A DNA stretch of 64,000 nucleotides from Liolophura sinensis (lineage: Eukaryota > Mollusca > Polyplacophora > Chitonida > Chitonidae), in NCBI RefSeq assembly GCF_032854445.1, contig NW_027018013.1, positions 55,593 to 119,592 of the forward strand, written 5' to 3'. The notes beneath the pieces are model-generated. The model was given only the letters and a program-made list of their open reading frames with translations, was not told where the DNA came from and made no database searches. Within the stretch, counting starts at the first letter, position 1. Every line of letters starts with the position of its first letter. Positions 1-14,222 of this stretch are shown piece by piece. Position numbers and translations under genes: made by a program.

Positions 1-1124
1 TGTAATCATTATAATAACATGTTTACTTACAAGATGATCATTGTAATCATCATATTAGGACGTTCAGTTACAAGGTGAACATTTAAATCATTATAATAGC
101 ATGCTCAGTTACAAGGTGAACATTGTAATCATTATAATAGCGTCAACTGTTACAAAATCATCATTGTAATCAATATAATAGCATGCCTAGTTACAAAATG
201 AATATTGCAATTATTATATTAGCATATTTCATTACAAGATGAACATTGTAATCATTATTATAGCATATGTAGTTATAAGATGAGCATTGTAATCAGTATA
301 AAAGCATGTTCTGTTGCAAAATGAACATTGTAATCATTATTTTAGCATGTTCAGTTACAAGATGAACATTGTAATCATAATAACAGCATGGTCAGTTACA
401 AGATGAACACTGTAATCATTGTAATAGCATGCTCAGTTACAAGATGAACATTGTAATCATTATTATAGCATATTCGGTTACAGGATGAACATTGCAATAA
501 CCTAATACCGTGTTCAGTTACAAAATGAACATTAAAACTATTATAATATCACTTTCAGTGACATGGTGAACATTTAAATCATTATAATAGCATGTTCAGT
601 TACGAGGTGATTATTGTAATTACTAGAATAGCACGTTCAGTTACAAGACACCCTTTGTAATTATTATAATAGCATCTTCAGTTACAAGATAAACATTGTA
701 ATCATTATATTAGCACGTTTAGTTGAAACGTGAGGATTGTAATTGATATAATAGCATGTTCAGTTACAAGATAAATATTTTAGTTATTGTAATGGCATGT
801 TCATTTACAAGGTGAACATTGTAATCATTATAATAACATGCTTACTTACAAGATGATCATTGTAATCATCATATTAGGACGTTCAGTTACAAGATGAACA
901 TTGTAATTATTATAAAAGCATGTTCACTTACTAAATGAACATTGTAATTATTATAATATCATGCTTAGTTACAAGATGAACATTGTTATCAGTATAATAG
1001 CATGTTCAATAACAACATAAACATTGTAATCATTATAATAGCATGCTCAATTACAAGATGAACATTGTAATCAGTATAATAGCATGCTCAGTTACAAAAT
1101 TAACAATGTAATCATTATACTAGT
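1..1124 (+). repeat. 41-bp satellite, end of block S with a 20-monomer (820-bp) duplication
   Basis: Continuous head-to-tail 41-bp monomers with no gene. Positions 1-60 recur almost exactly at 821-880, an offset of 820 bp or 20 monomers. This is the right edge of a tandem duplication whose full form is seen at 52.09-53.72 kb. The stretch carries diagnostic variants, such as monomers with a CACCCTTTG core and others with GAAACGTGAGGATTG, in the same order as at 10.8-11.3 kb and 61.8-62.3 kb. Position 1 aligns with 52825. Confidence 0.9.
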
Positions 1125-1181
1125 ATGCTCAGTTACAAGATGAACATTGTAATCATTATAATAACATGTTCAGTTACCAGA

Positions 1182-1210
1182 GAGAACGACGTTAAGACCC
1201 AAGCACTCAC
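1182..1210 (+). mobile_element. SINE 3'-tail fragment in satellite, subtype a, copy 1
   Basis: 29 bp (GAGAACGACG, then TTAAGACCCAAGCACTCAC) matching the 3' end of the SINE at 16158-16525 apart from a few bases and a shorter CTCA tail. It is flanked by 12-bp direct repeats TCAGTTACCAGA at 1170-1181 and 1211-1222. Insert plus one flank is 41 bp, exactly one monomer. I interpret it as a severely 5'-truncated SINE insertion. Capture by recombination is an alternative. Confidence 0.75.
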
Positions 1211-3022
1211 TCAGTTACCAGATGAACATTGTAATCATTATATTAGGATGTTCAGTTACAAGATGAACATTGTAATCAATATAATAGCATATTCAGTTAC
1301 AAAGTGAACATTGTAATCGACATAATAGCATGTTTAGTTACAAAATGAACATTGTAATCATTATACTAGTATGCCCAGTTACAAGATGAACATTGTTATC
1401 AGTATAATGGCATGTTCAGTTACAACATGAACATTGTAATCATTATAATAGCATGTTCAGTTACAAGATGAACATTGTAATCAGTATAATAGCATGCTCA
1501 GTTACAAAATTAATATTGTAATTATTATAATAGCGTCAACGGTTACAAAATCATCATTGTAATAAATATAATAGCATGCTCAGTTACAAAATTAATATTG
1601 CAGTTACTATATTAGCATATTTCATTACAAGATGAACATTGTAATCAGTATTATAGCATATGTAGTTACAAGATGAACATTGTAATCATTATAAAAACAT
1701 CATCAGTGACAAGGTGAACATTGCAATCAGTATAAAAGCATTGTCAGTTGCAAAATGGACATTGTAATCATTACATTAGCATATTAACTTACAAGATGAA
1801 TATTGTAATCATTATAATAACATCATCAGTTACAAACAAACATTGTATTCATTATATTAGCACGTTCAATTACAAGATGAACATTGTAATCTTTATAAAA
1901 GCATGTTCAGTTACAAGGTGAACATTGTAATCATTATAAAAACATGCTCAGTTACTAGATGAACATTTAAATCATTATAATAGCATGTTCAGTTACAAGG
2001 TGGACATTTTAATCAGTATAAAAGCATGCTCAGTTGCAAAATGGACATTGTAATCATTACATTAGCATATTCAGTTACAAGATGAATACTGTAACATTAT
2101 AATAACATCATCAGTTACAAAATGAACATTGTATTCATTATATTAGCACGTTCAATTACAAGATGAACATTGTAATCATTATAATATCATGCTCAGTTGC
2201 AAGATGAAGATTGTAATCGACATAATAGCATGTTCAGTTACAAGATGAACATTGTAATCATTGTAATAGCATGTTCAGTTACAAAGTGAACATTGTAATC
2301 GACATAATAGCATGTTTAGTTACAAGATGAACATTGTTATCATTGTAATAGCATGTTCAGTTACAAAGTGAACATTGTAATCGACATAATAGCATGTTCA
2401 GTTACAAGATGAACATTGTAATCATTATAAAAACATCATCAGTTGCAAGGTGAACATTGTAATTAGAATACAAGCATGCTCAGTTGCAAAATGGACATTG
2501 TAATCATTACAATAGCATATTTAGGTACAAGATGAACATTGTAATCATTATAATAATGTGCTCAGTTACAAGGTGAACATTGTAATCATTACAATAGGGT
2601 GCTCAGTTACAATATGAACATTGTAATCATTATAATAGCATGTTCAGTTACAGGATGAACATTGTAATAATTTAATAGCGTGTTCAGTTACAAAATGAAC
2701 ATTGAAACCATTATAAGAGAATGTTCAGTGCCAAGATAAACATTGCAATCATTATAATAGCATATTCAGTTACAAGATGAACATTATAATAACCTAATAC
2801 TGTGTTCAGTTACAAAATGAACATTAAAATTGTTATAATAGCACGTTCAGTGACAAGGTGAACATTTAAATCATTATAATAGCATGCTCAGTTACAAGAT
2901 GAACATTGTTATCAGTATAATAGCATGTTCAATAACAACATAAACATTGTAATCATTATAATAGCATGCTCAATTACAAGATGAACATTGTAATCATTAT
3001 AATAACATGTTCAGTTACCAGA

Positions 3023-3051
3023 GAGAACGACGTTAAGACCCAAGCACTCAC
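3023..3051 (+). mobile_element. SINE 3'-tail fragment, subtype a, copy 2
   Basis: Same insert and flanking 12-bp repeats, carried in the second U unit (TTAAGACCC form). Confidence 0.75.
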
Positions 3052-4863
3052 TCAGTTACCAGATGAACATTGTAATCATTATATTAGGATGTTCAGTTAC
3101 AAGATGAACATTGTAATCAATATAATAGCATATTCAGTTACAAAGTGAACATTGTAATCGACATAATAGCATGTTTAGTTACAAAATGAACATTGTAATC
3201 ATTATACTAGTATGCCCAGTTACAAGATGAACATTGTTATCAGTATAATGGCATGTTCAGTTACAACATGAACATTGTAATCATTATAATAGCATGTTCA
3301 GTTACAAGATGAACATTGTAATCAGTATAATAGCATGCTCAGTTACAAAATTAATATTGTAATTATTATAATAGCGTCAACGGTTACAAAATCATCATTG
3401 TAATAAATATAATAGCATGCTCAGTTACAAAATTAATATTGCAGTTACTATATTAGCATATTTCATTACAAGATGAACATTGTAATCAGTATTATAGCAT
3501 ATGTAGTTACAAGATGAACATTGTAATCATTATAAAAACATCATCAGTGACAAGGTGAACATTGCAATCAGTATAAAAGCATTGTCAGTTGCAAAATGGA
3601 CATTGTAATCATTACATTAGCATATTAACTTACAAGATGAATATTGTAATCATTATAATAACATCATCAGTTACAAACAAACATTGTATTCATTATATTA
3701 GCACGTTCAATTACAAGATGAACATTGTAATCTTTATAAAAGCATGTTCAGTTACAAGGTGAACATTGTAATCATTATAAAAACATGCTCAGTTACTAGA
3801 TGAACATTTAAATCATTATAATAGCATGTTCAGTTACAAGGTGGACATTTTAATCAGTATAAAAGCATGCTCAGTTGCAAAATGGACATTGTAATCATTA
3901 CATTAGCATATTCAGTTACAAGATGAATACTGTAACATTATAATAACATCATCAGTTACAAAATGAACATTGTATTCATTATATTAGCACGTTCAATTAC
4001 AAGATGAACATTGTAATCATTATAATATCATGCTCAGTTGCAAGATGAAGATTGTAATCGACATAATAGCATGTTCAGTTACAAGATGAACATTGTAATC
4101 ATTGTAATAGCATGTTCAGTTACAAAGTGAACATTGTAATCGACATAATAGCATGTTTAGTTACAAGATGAACATTGTTATCATTGTAATAGCATGTTCA
4201 GTTACAAAGTGAACATTGTAATCGACATAATAGCATGTTCAGTTACAAGATGAACATTGTAATCATTATAAAAACATCATCAGTTGCAAGGTGAACATTG
4301 TAATTAGAATACAAGCATGCTCAGTTGCAAAATGGACATTGTAATCATTACAATAGCATATTTAGGTACAAGATGAACATTGTAATCATTATAATAATGT
4401 GCTCAGTTACAAGGTGAACATTGTAATCATTACAATAGGGTGCTCAGTTACAATATGAACATTGTAATCATTATAATAGCATGTTCAGTTACAGGATGAA
4501 CATTGTAATAATTTAATAGCGTGTTCAGTTACAAAATGAACATTGAAACCATTATAAGAGAATGTTCAGTGCCAAGATAAACATTGCAATCATTATAATA
4601 GCATATTCAGTTACAAGATGAACATTATAATAACCTAATACTGTGTTCAGTTACAAAATGAACATTAAAATTGTTATAATAGCACGTTCAGTGACAAGGT
4701 GAACATTTAAATCATTATAATAGCATGCTCAGTTACAAGATGAACATTGTTATCAGTATAATAGCATGTTCAATAACAACATAAACATTGTAATCATTAT
4801 AATAGCATGCTCAATTACAAGATGAACATTGTAATCATTATAATAACATGTTCAGTTACCAGA

Positions 4864-4892
4864 GAGAACGACGTTAAGACCCAAGCACTCAC
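4864..4892 (+). mobile_element. SINE 3'-tail fragment, subtype a, copy 3
   Basis: Third U unit; TTAAGACCC form with the same flanks. Confidence 0.75.
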
Positions 4893-6577
4893 TCAGTTAC
4901 CAGATGAACATTGTAATCATTATATTAGGATGTTCAGTTACAAGATGAACATTGTAATCAATATAATAGCATATTCAGTTACAAAGTGAACATTGTAATC
5001 GACATAATAGCATGTTTAGTTACAAAATGAACATTGTAATCATTATACTAGTATGCCCAGTTACAAGATGAACATTGTTATCAGTATAATGGCATGTTCA
5101 GTTACAACATGAACATTGTAATCATTATAATAGCATGTTCAGTTACAAGATGAACATTGTAATCAGTATAATAGCATGCTCAGTTACAAAATTAATATTG
5201 TAATTATTATAATAGCGTCAACGGTTACAAAATCATCATTGTAATAAATATAATAGCATGCTCAGTTACAAAATTAATATTGCAGTTACTATATTAGCAT
5301 ATTTCATTACAAGATGAACATTGTAATCAGTATTATAGCATATGTAGTTACAAGATGAACATTGTAATCATTATAAAAACATCATCAGTGACAAGGTGAA
5401 CATTGCAATCAGTATAAAAGCATTGTCAGTTGCAAAATGGACATTGTAATCATTACATTAGCATATTAACTTACAAGATGAATATTGTAATCATTATAAT
5501 AACATCATCAGTTACAAACAAACATTGTATTCATTATATTAGCACGTTCAATTACAAGATGAACATTGTAATCTTTATAAAAGCATGTTCAGTTACAAGG
5601 TGAACATTGTAATCATTATAAAAACATGCTCAGTTACTAGATGAACATTTAAATCATTATAATAGCATGTTCAGTTACAAGGTGGACATTTTAATCAGTA
5701 TAAAAGCATGCTCAGTTGCAAAATGGACATTGTAATCATTACATTAGCATATTCAGTTACAAGATGAATACTGTAACATTATAATAACATCATCAGTTAC
5801 AAAATGAACATTGTATTCATTATATTAGCACGTTCAATTACAAGATGAACATTGTAATCATTATAATATCATGCTCAGTTGCAAGATGAAGATTGTAATC
5901 GACATAATAGCATGTTCAGTTACAAGATGAACATTGTAATCATTGTAATAGCATGTTCAGTTACAAAGTGAACATTGTAATCGACATAATAGCATGTTTA
6001 GTTACAAGATGAACATTGTTATCATTGTAATAGCATGTTCAGTTACAAAGTGAACATTGTAATCGACATAATAGCATGTTCAGTTACAAGATGAACATTG
6101 TAATCATTATAAAAACATCATCAGTTGCAAGGTGAACATTGTAATTAGAATACAAGCATGCTCAGTTGCAAAATGGACATTGTAATCATTACAATAGCAT
6201 ATTTAGGTACAAGATGAACATTGTAATCATTATAATAATGTGCTCAGTTACAAGGTGAACATTGTAATCATTACAATAGGGTGCTCAGTTACAATATGAA
6301 CATTGTAATCATTATAATAGCATGTTCAGTTACAGGATGAACATTGTAATAATTTAATAGCGTGTTCAGTTACAAAATGAACATTGAAACCATTATAAGA
6401 GAATGTTCAGTGCCAAGATAAACATTGCAATCATTATAATAGCATATTCAGTTACAAGATGAACATTATAATAACCTAATACTGTGTTCAGTTACAAAAT
6501 GAACATTAAAATTGTTATAATAGCACGTTCAGTGACAAGGTGAACATTTAAATCATTATAATAGCATGCTCAGTTAC

Positions 6578-9500
6578 AAGGTGAAAATTGTAATCATTAT
6601 AATAGCGTCAACTGTTACAAAATCATCATTATAATCAATATAATAGCATGCCTAGTTGCAAAATGAATATTGCAATCATTATATTAGCATATTTCATTAC
6701 AAGATGAACATTGTAATCATTATTATAGCATATGTAGTTATAAGATGAGCATTGTAATCAGTATAAAAGCATGTTCTGTTGCAAAATGAACATTGTAATC
6801 ATTATTTTAGCATGTTCAGTTACAAGATGAACATTGTAATCATAATAACAGCATGGTCAGTTACAAGATGAACACTGTAATCATTGTAATAGCATGTTCA
6901 GTTACTAGATTACCATTGTAATAATTTAATAGCGTGTTCAGTTACAAAATGAACATTGAAATCATTATAATAGAATGTTCATTGGCAAGATGAACATTGT
7001 AATCATTATAATAGCATATTCAGTTACAAGATGAACATTATAATAACCTAATACCGTGTTCATTTACAAAATGAACATTAAAATTATTAAAATAGCACGT
7101 TCAGTGACAAAATGATCATTAAAATTATTATAATAGCATGCTCAGTTACAAGGTGAACATTGTAATCATTATAATAGCGTCAACGGTTACAAGATGAACA
7201 TTGTAAAAGTTAAAATAGCATGTTCAGTTACGAAGTGAACATTATAATCATTATAATAGCATGCTCAGTTGCAAGATAAACATTGTAATCATTATAATAT
7301 CATTTTCAGTTACAAGATGAAAATTGTAATCGACATAATAGCATGTTTAGTTGCATGATGAACATTGTATTCATTGTAATAGCATGTTCAGTTACAAAGT
7401 AAACATTGTAATCATTATAATAGCCTTAACGGTTACAAAATCATCATTGTAATCAATATAATAGCATGCACAGTTACAAAATGAATATTGCAATCATTAT
7501 ATTAGCATATTTCATAACAAGATGAACATTGTAATCATTATTATAGCATATGTAGTTACAAGATGAACACTGTAATCATTATAAAAACATCATCAGTTAC
7601 AAGGTGGACATTGTAATCAGTGTAAAACCATGCTCAGTTGCAAAATGGACATTGTAATCATTACATTAGCATGTTCAGTTACAAGATGAACATTGTAATC
7701 ATTATAATATCATGCTCAGTTGCAAGATGAAGATTGTAATCGAGATAATAGCATGTTCAGTTACAAGATGAACATTGTAATCATTGTAATAGCATGTTCA
7801 GTTACAAAGTGAACATTGTAATTAGTATACAAGCATGCTCAGTTGCAAAATGGACATTGTAATCATTACAATAGCATATTCAGTTACAAGATGAACATTG
7901 TAATCATTATAATAATGTGCTCCGTTACAAGGTGAACATTGGAATCATTACAATAGCGTGCTCAGTTACAAGATGATCATTGTAATCATTAAAAAAACAT
8001 GCCCAGTTACAAGATGAACATTGTAAAAGGTATAATATCATGTTCAGTTACGAAGTGAACATTGTAATCATTACAAAAGCATGCTCAGTTGCATGATAAA
8101 CATTGTAATCATTAAAATATCATTTTCAGTTAAAAGATGAAGATTGTAATCGACATAATAGCATGTTCAGTTACAAGATGAACATTGTAATCATTGTAAT
8201 AGCATGTTCAGTTACAAAGTAAACATTGTAATTATTATATTAGCGTCAACTGTTACAAAATCATCATTGTAATCAATATAATAGTATGCTCAGTTACAAA
8301 ATGAATATTGCAATTATTATATTAGCATATTTCATTACAAGATGAACATTGTAATCATTATTATAGCATATGTAGTTACAAGATAAACATTGTAATCATT
8401 TTAAAAACATCATCAGTTACAAGGTGTACATTGTAATCAGTATAAAAGCATACTCAGTTGCAAAATGGACATTGTAATCATTATAATCATATTCACTTAC
8501 AAGATGAATATTGTAATCATTATAATAACATCATCAGTTACAAAATAAACATTGTATTCATTATATTAGCACGTTCAAATACAAGATGAACATTGTAATC
8601 ATTATAAACAGCATGTTCAGTTGCAAGGTGAACATTGTAATCATTATAAAAACATGCTCAGTTACAAGATGAACATTGTAATCATTATAATAGCATGTTC
8701 AGTTACAAGGTGGACATTGTAATCAGTATAAAAGCATGCTCAGTTGCAAAATGGACATTGTAATTATTACATTAGCATATTCACTTACAAGATGAACATT
8801 GTAATTATTATAATAACATCATCAGTTACAAAATGAACATTGTATTCATTATATTAGCACGTTAAACTACAAGATGAACATTGTAATCATTATAATATCA
8901 TGCTCAGTTTCAAGATGAAGATTGTAATCGACATAATAGCATGTTCAGTTACAAGATGAACATTGTAATCATTGTAATAGCATGTTCAGTTACAAAGTGA
9001 ACATTGTAATCCTTATAATTGCATGTTCAGTTACAAGATGAACATTGTAATCATTATAAAAACATCATCAGTTGCAAGGTGAACATTGTTATCAGTATAC
9101 AAGCATGCTCAGTTGCAAAATGGACAGTGTAATCATTACAATAGCATATTCAGTTACATGATGAACATTGTAATCATTATAATAATGTGCTCAGTTACAA
9201 GGTGAACATTGTAATCATTACAATAGAGTGCTCAGTTACAAGATGAACATTGTAATCATTATATAAACATCATCAGTTACAAGGTGAACATTGTAATCAG
9301 TATAAAAGCATGCTCAGTTGCAAAATGGACATTGTAATCATTACATTAGCATATTCACTTACAAGATGAATATTGTAATCATTATAATAACATCATCAGT
9401 TACAAAATAAACATTGTATTCATTATATTAGCACGTTCAATTACAAGATGAACATTGTAATCATTATAAAAGCATGTTTAGTTGCAAGGTGAACATTGTA

Positions 9501-11355
9501 ATCATTATAAAAACATGCTCAGTTACAAGATTAACATTGAAGTCATTATAATAGCATGTTCAGTTACAAGGTGGACATTGTAATCAGTATAAAAGCATGC
9601 TCAGTTGGAGAATGGACATTATAATTATTATATTAGCATATTCAGTTACAAGATGAATATTGTAATCATTATAATAACATCATCAGTTACAAAATGAACA
9701 TTGTATTCATTATATTAGCACGTTCAATTACAAGATGATCATTGTAATCATTATAATATCATGCTCAGTTGCAAGATGAATATTGTAATCGACATAATAG
9801 CATGTTCAGTTACAAGATGAACATTGTAATCATTGTAATAGCATGTTCAGTTACAAAGTGAACATTGTAATCCTTATAATTGCATGTTCAGTTACCAGAT
9901 GAACATTGTAATCATTATAAAAACATCATCAGTTGCAAGGTGAACATTGTAATCAGTATACAAGCATGCTCAGTTGCAAAATGGACATTGTAATCATTAC
10001 AATAGCATATTCAGGTACAAGATGATGTTGTAATCATTATAATAATGTGCTCAGTTACAAGGTGAACATTGTAATCATTACAATATCGTGCTCAGTTACA
10101 ATATGAACATTGTAATAATTTAATAGCGTGTTTAGTTACAAAATGAACATTGAAACCATTATAAGAGAATGTTCAGTGCCAAGATAAACATTGCAATCAT
10201 TATAATAGCATATTCAGTTACAAGATGAACATTATAATAACCTAATACTGTGTTCAGTTACAAAATGAACATTAAAATTGTGATAATAGCACGTTCAGTG
10301 ACAAGGTGAACATTTAAATCATTATAATAGCATGCTCAGTTACAAGGTGAACATTGTAATCATTATAATAGCGTCAACTGTTACAAAATCATCATTGTAA
10401 TCAATATAATAGCATGCCTAGTTACAAAATGAATATTGCAATTATTATATTAGCATATTTCATTACAAGATGAACATTGTAATCATTATTATAGCATATG
10501 TAGTTATAAGATGAGCATTGTAATCAGTATAAAAGCATGTTCTGTTGCAAAATGAACATTGTAATCATTATTTTAGCATGTTCAGTTACAAGATGAACAT
10601 TGTAATCATAATAACAGCATGGTCAGTTACAAGATGAACACTGTAATCATTGTAATAGCATGCTCAGTTACAAGATGAACATTGTAATCAGTATTATAGC
10701 ATATTCGGTTACAGGATGAACATTGCAATAACCTAATACCGTGTTCAGTTACAAAATGAACATTAAAACTATTATAATATCACTTTCAGTGACATGGTGA
10801 ACATTGTAATCATTATAATAGCATGTTCAGTTACGAGGTGATTATTGTAATTACTAGAATAGCACGTTCAGTTACAAGACACCCTTTGTAATTATTATAA
10901 TAGCATCTTCAGTTACAAGATAAACATTGTAATCATTATATTAGCACGTTTAGTTGAAACGTGAGGATTGTAATTGATATAATAGCATGTTCAGTTACAA
11001 GATAAATATTTTAGTTATTGTAATGGCATGTTTATTTACAAGGTGAACATTGTAATCATTATAATAACATGTTTACTTACAAGATGATCATTGTAATCAT
11101 CATATTAGGACGTTCAGTTACAAGATGAACATTGTAATTATTATAAAAGCATGTTCACTTACTAAATGAACATTGTAATTATTATAATATCATGCTTAGT
11201 TACAAGATGAACATTGTTATCAGTATAATAGCATGTTCAGTAACAACATAAACATTGTAATCATTATAATAGCATGCTCAATTACAAGATGAACATTGTA
11301 ATCAGTATAATAGCATGCTCAGTTACAAAATTAACAATGTAATCATTATACTAGT
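6578..11355 (+). repeat. 41-bp satellite block S, copy 1
   Basis: About 4.78 kb of satellite without U or V units and without SINE-tail inserts. Diagnostic variants in order include a monomer with TTACTAGATTACCATTG (6903), GCCTTAACGG-type monomers near 7420, a monomer with TTGGAGAATGG near 9605, and the CACCCTTTG monomer near 10880. The same order and length (4,778 bp) recur at 57561-62338, offset 50983, with only scattered base changes. Partial copies lie at 22683-26679 and 48345-53948. No gene is visible. Confidence 0.88.
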
Positions 11356-13127
11356 ATGCTCAGTTACAAGATGAACATTGTAATCATTATAATAACATGT
11401 TCAGTTACCAGAGAGAACGACGTTAAGACCCAAGCACTCACTCAGTTACCAGATGAACATTGTAATCATTATATTAGGATGTTCAGTTACAAGATGAACA
11501 TTGTAATCAATATAATAGCATATTCAGTTACAAAGTGAACATTGTAATCGACATAATAGCATGTTTAGTTACAAAATGAACATTGTAATCATTATACTAG
11601 TATGCCCAGTTACAAGATGAACATTGTTATCAGTATAATGGCATGTTCAGTTACAACATGAACATTGTAATCATTATAATAGCATGTTCAGTTACAAGAT
11701 GAACATTGTAATCAGTATAATAGCATGCTCAGTTACAAAATTAATATTGTAATCATTATAATAGCGTCAACGGTTACAAAATCATCATTGTAATCAATAT
11801 AATAGCATGCTCAGTTACAAAATTAATATTGCAGTTACTATATTAGCATATTTCATTACAAGATGAACATTGTAATCAGTATTATAGCATATGTAGTTAC
11901 AAGATGAACATTGTAATCATTATAAAAACATCATCAGTGACAAGGTGAACATTGTAATCAGTATAAAAGCATTGTCAGTTGCAAAATGGACATTGTAATC
12001 ATTACATTAGCATATTAACTTACAAGATGAATATTGTAATCATTATAATAACATCATCAGTTACAAACAAACATTGTATTCATTATATTAGCACGTTCAA
12101 TTACAAGATGAACATTGTAATCATTATAAAAGCATGTTCAGTTACAAGGTGAACATTGTAATCATTATAAAAACATGCTCAGTTACTAGATGAACATTTA
12201 AATCATTATAATAGCATGTTCAGTTACAAGTTGGACATTTTAATCAGTATAAAAGCATGCTCAGTTGCAAAATGGACATTGTAATCATTACATTAGCATA
12301 TTCAGTTACAAGATGAATATTGTAACATTATAATAACATCATCAGTTACAAAATGAACATTGTATTCATTATATTAGCACGTTCAATTACAAGATGAACA
12401 TTGTAATCATTATAATATCATGCTCAGTTGCAAGATGAAGATTGTAATCGACATAATAGCATGTTCAGTTACAAGATGAACATTGTAATCATTGTAATAG
12501 CATGTTCAGTTACAAAGTGAACATTGTAATCGACATAATAGCATGTTTAGTTACAAGATGAACATTGTAATCATTGTAATAGCATGTTCAGTTACAAAGT
12601 GAACATTGTAATCGACATAATAGCATGTTCAGTTACAAGATGAACATTGTAATCATTATAAAAACATCATCAGTTGCAAGGTGAACATTGTAATTAGAAT
12701 ACAAGCATGCTCAGTTGCAAAATGGACATTGTAATCATTACAATAGCATATTTAGGTACAAGATGAACATTGTAATCATTATAATAATGTGCTCAGTTAC
12801 AAGGTGAACATTGTAATCATTACAATAGGGTGCTCAGTTACAATATGAACATTGTAATCATTATAATAGCATGTTCAGTTACAGGATGAACATTGTAATA
12901 ATTTAATAGCGTGTTCAGTTACAAAATGAACATTGAAACCATTATAAGAGAATGTTCAGTGCCAAGATAAACATTGCAATCATTATAATAGCATATTCAG
13001 TTACAAGATGAACATTATAATAACCTAATACTGTGTTCAGTTACAAAATGAACATTAAAATTGTTATAATAGCACGTTCAGTGACAAGGTGAACATTTAA
13101 ATCATTATAATAGCATGCTCAGTTACA
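11356..13127 (+). repeat. Higher-order repeat U, single unit
   Basis: One copy of the U unit, starting with the same SINE-tail insert monomer as at 1125 and running to about 13127, where a monomer variant leading to AGGGTCAACTG begins the next block. It differs from the 1125-6577 units at scattered bases, for example TATTGTAACATT where those have TACTGTAACATT. It therefore belongs to a slightly different local lineage, shared with the unit entering at 62339. Confidence 0.85.
11413..11441 (+). mobile_element. SINE 3'-tail fragment, subtype a, copy 4
   Basis: Single U unit after block S; TTAAGACCC form with the same flanks. Confidence 0.75.
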
Positions 13128-14193
13128 AGGTGAACATTGTAATCATTATAATAGGGTCAACTGTTACAAAATCATCATTATAATCAATATAATAGCATGC
13201 CTAGTTGCAAAATGAATATTGCAATCATTATATTAGCATATTTCATTACAAGATGAACATTGTAATCATTATTATAGCATATGTAGTTATAAGATGAGCA
13301 TTGTAATCAGTATAAAAGCATGTTCTGTTGCAAAATGAACATTGTAATCATAATAACAGCATGGTCAGTTACAAGATGAACACTGTAATCATTGTAATAG
13401 CATGTTCAGTTACTAGATTACCATTGTAATAATTTAATAGCGTGTTCAGTTACAAAATGAACATTGAAATCATTATAATAGAATGTTCATTGGCAAGATG
13501 AACATTGTAATCATTATAATAGCATATTCAGTTACAAGATGAACATTATAATAACCTAATACCGTGTTCATTTACAAAATGAACATTAAAATTATTAAAA
13601 TAGCACGTTCAGTGACAAAATGATCATTAAAATTATTATAATAGCATGCTCAGTTACAAGGTGAACATTGTAATCATTATAATAGCGTCAACGGTTACAA
13701 GATGAACATTGTAAAAGTTAAAATAGCGTGTTCAGATACAAAATGAACATTGAAATCATTATAATAGAATGTTCAGTGGCAAGATAAACATTGTAATCAT
13801 TATAATAGCATATTCAGTTACAAGATGAACATTATAATAACCTAATACCGTGTTCATTTACAAAATGAACATTAAAATTATTAAAATAGCACGTTCAGTG
13901 ACAAAATGATCATTAAAATTATTATAATAGCATGCTCAGTTACAAGGTGAACATTGTAATCATTATAATAACATGTTCACTTACAAGATGAACATTGTAA
14001 TCATTATATTAGGACGTTCAGTTACAAGATGAACATTGTAATCATTATAATAGCATGTTCAGTTACAAAATGAACATTGTAATTATTATAATATCATGCT
14101 TAGTTACAAATTTAACAATGTAATCATTATACTAGTATGCTCAGTTACAAGATGAACATTGTAATCATTATAATAACATGTTCAGTTACCAGA

Positions 14194-14222
14194 GAGAACG
14201 ACGTTAAAACCCAAGCACTCAC
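14194..14222 (+). mobile_element. SINE 3'-tail fragment, subtype b, copy 1
   Basis: TTAAAACCC form, one base closer to the intact SINE (TTAAACCCC). The downstream monomer has a private change, TTGGAATC for TTGTAATC. Confidence 0.75.

Larger units (their letters stand above)
1125..6577 (+). repeat. Higher-order repeat U, 1,841-bp unit, about 2.96 tandem copies
   Basis: Units begin at 1125, 2966 and 4807 with an exact spacing of 1,841 bp, i.e. 45 monomers minus 4 bp. Within a unit neighbouring monomers differ, but each monomer is nearly identical to its counterpart one unit away. That is the definition of a higher-order repeat. Each unit carries one SINE-tail insert near its start. The third unit stops near 6577, where a monomer ending GGTGAAAATTG leads into block S. 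The homologous array at 53949 has one unit fewer, pointing to gain or loss of a whole unit by unequal exchange. No gene is present. Confidence 0.92.

Noticed and set aside
1125-1307. 60-residue open frames repeated 14 times (1125, 2966, 4807 and so on), which could be read as a small protein family.
   Set aside because: They are direct translations of the satellite plus the SINE-tail insert. The monomer length is not a multiple of three, frames open and close with monomer variants, and there is no signal of coding constraint.
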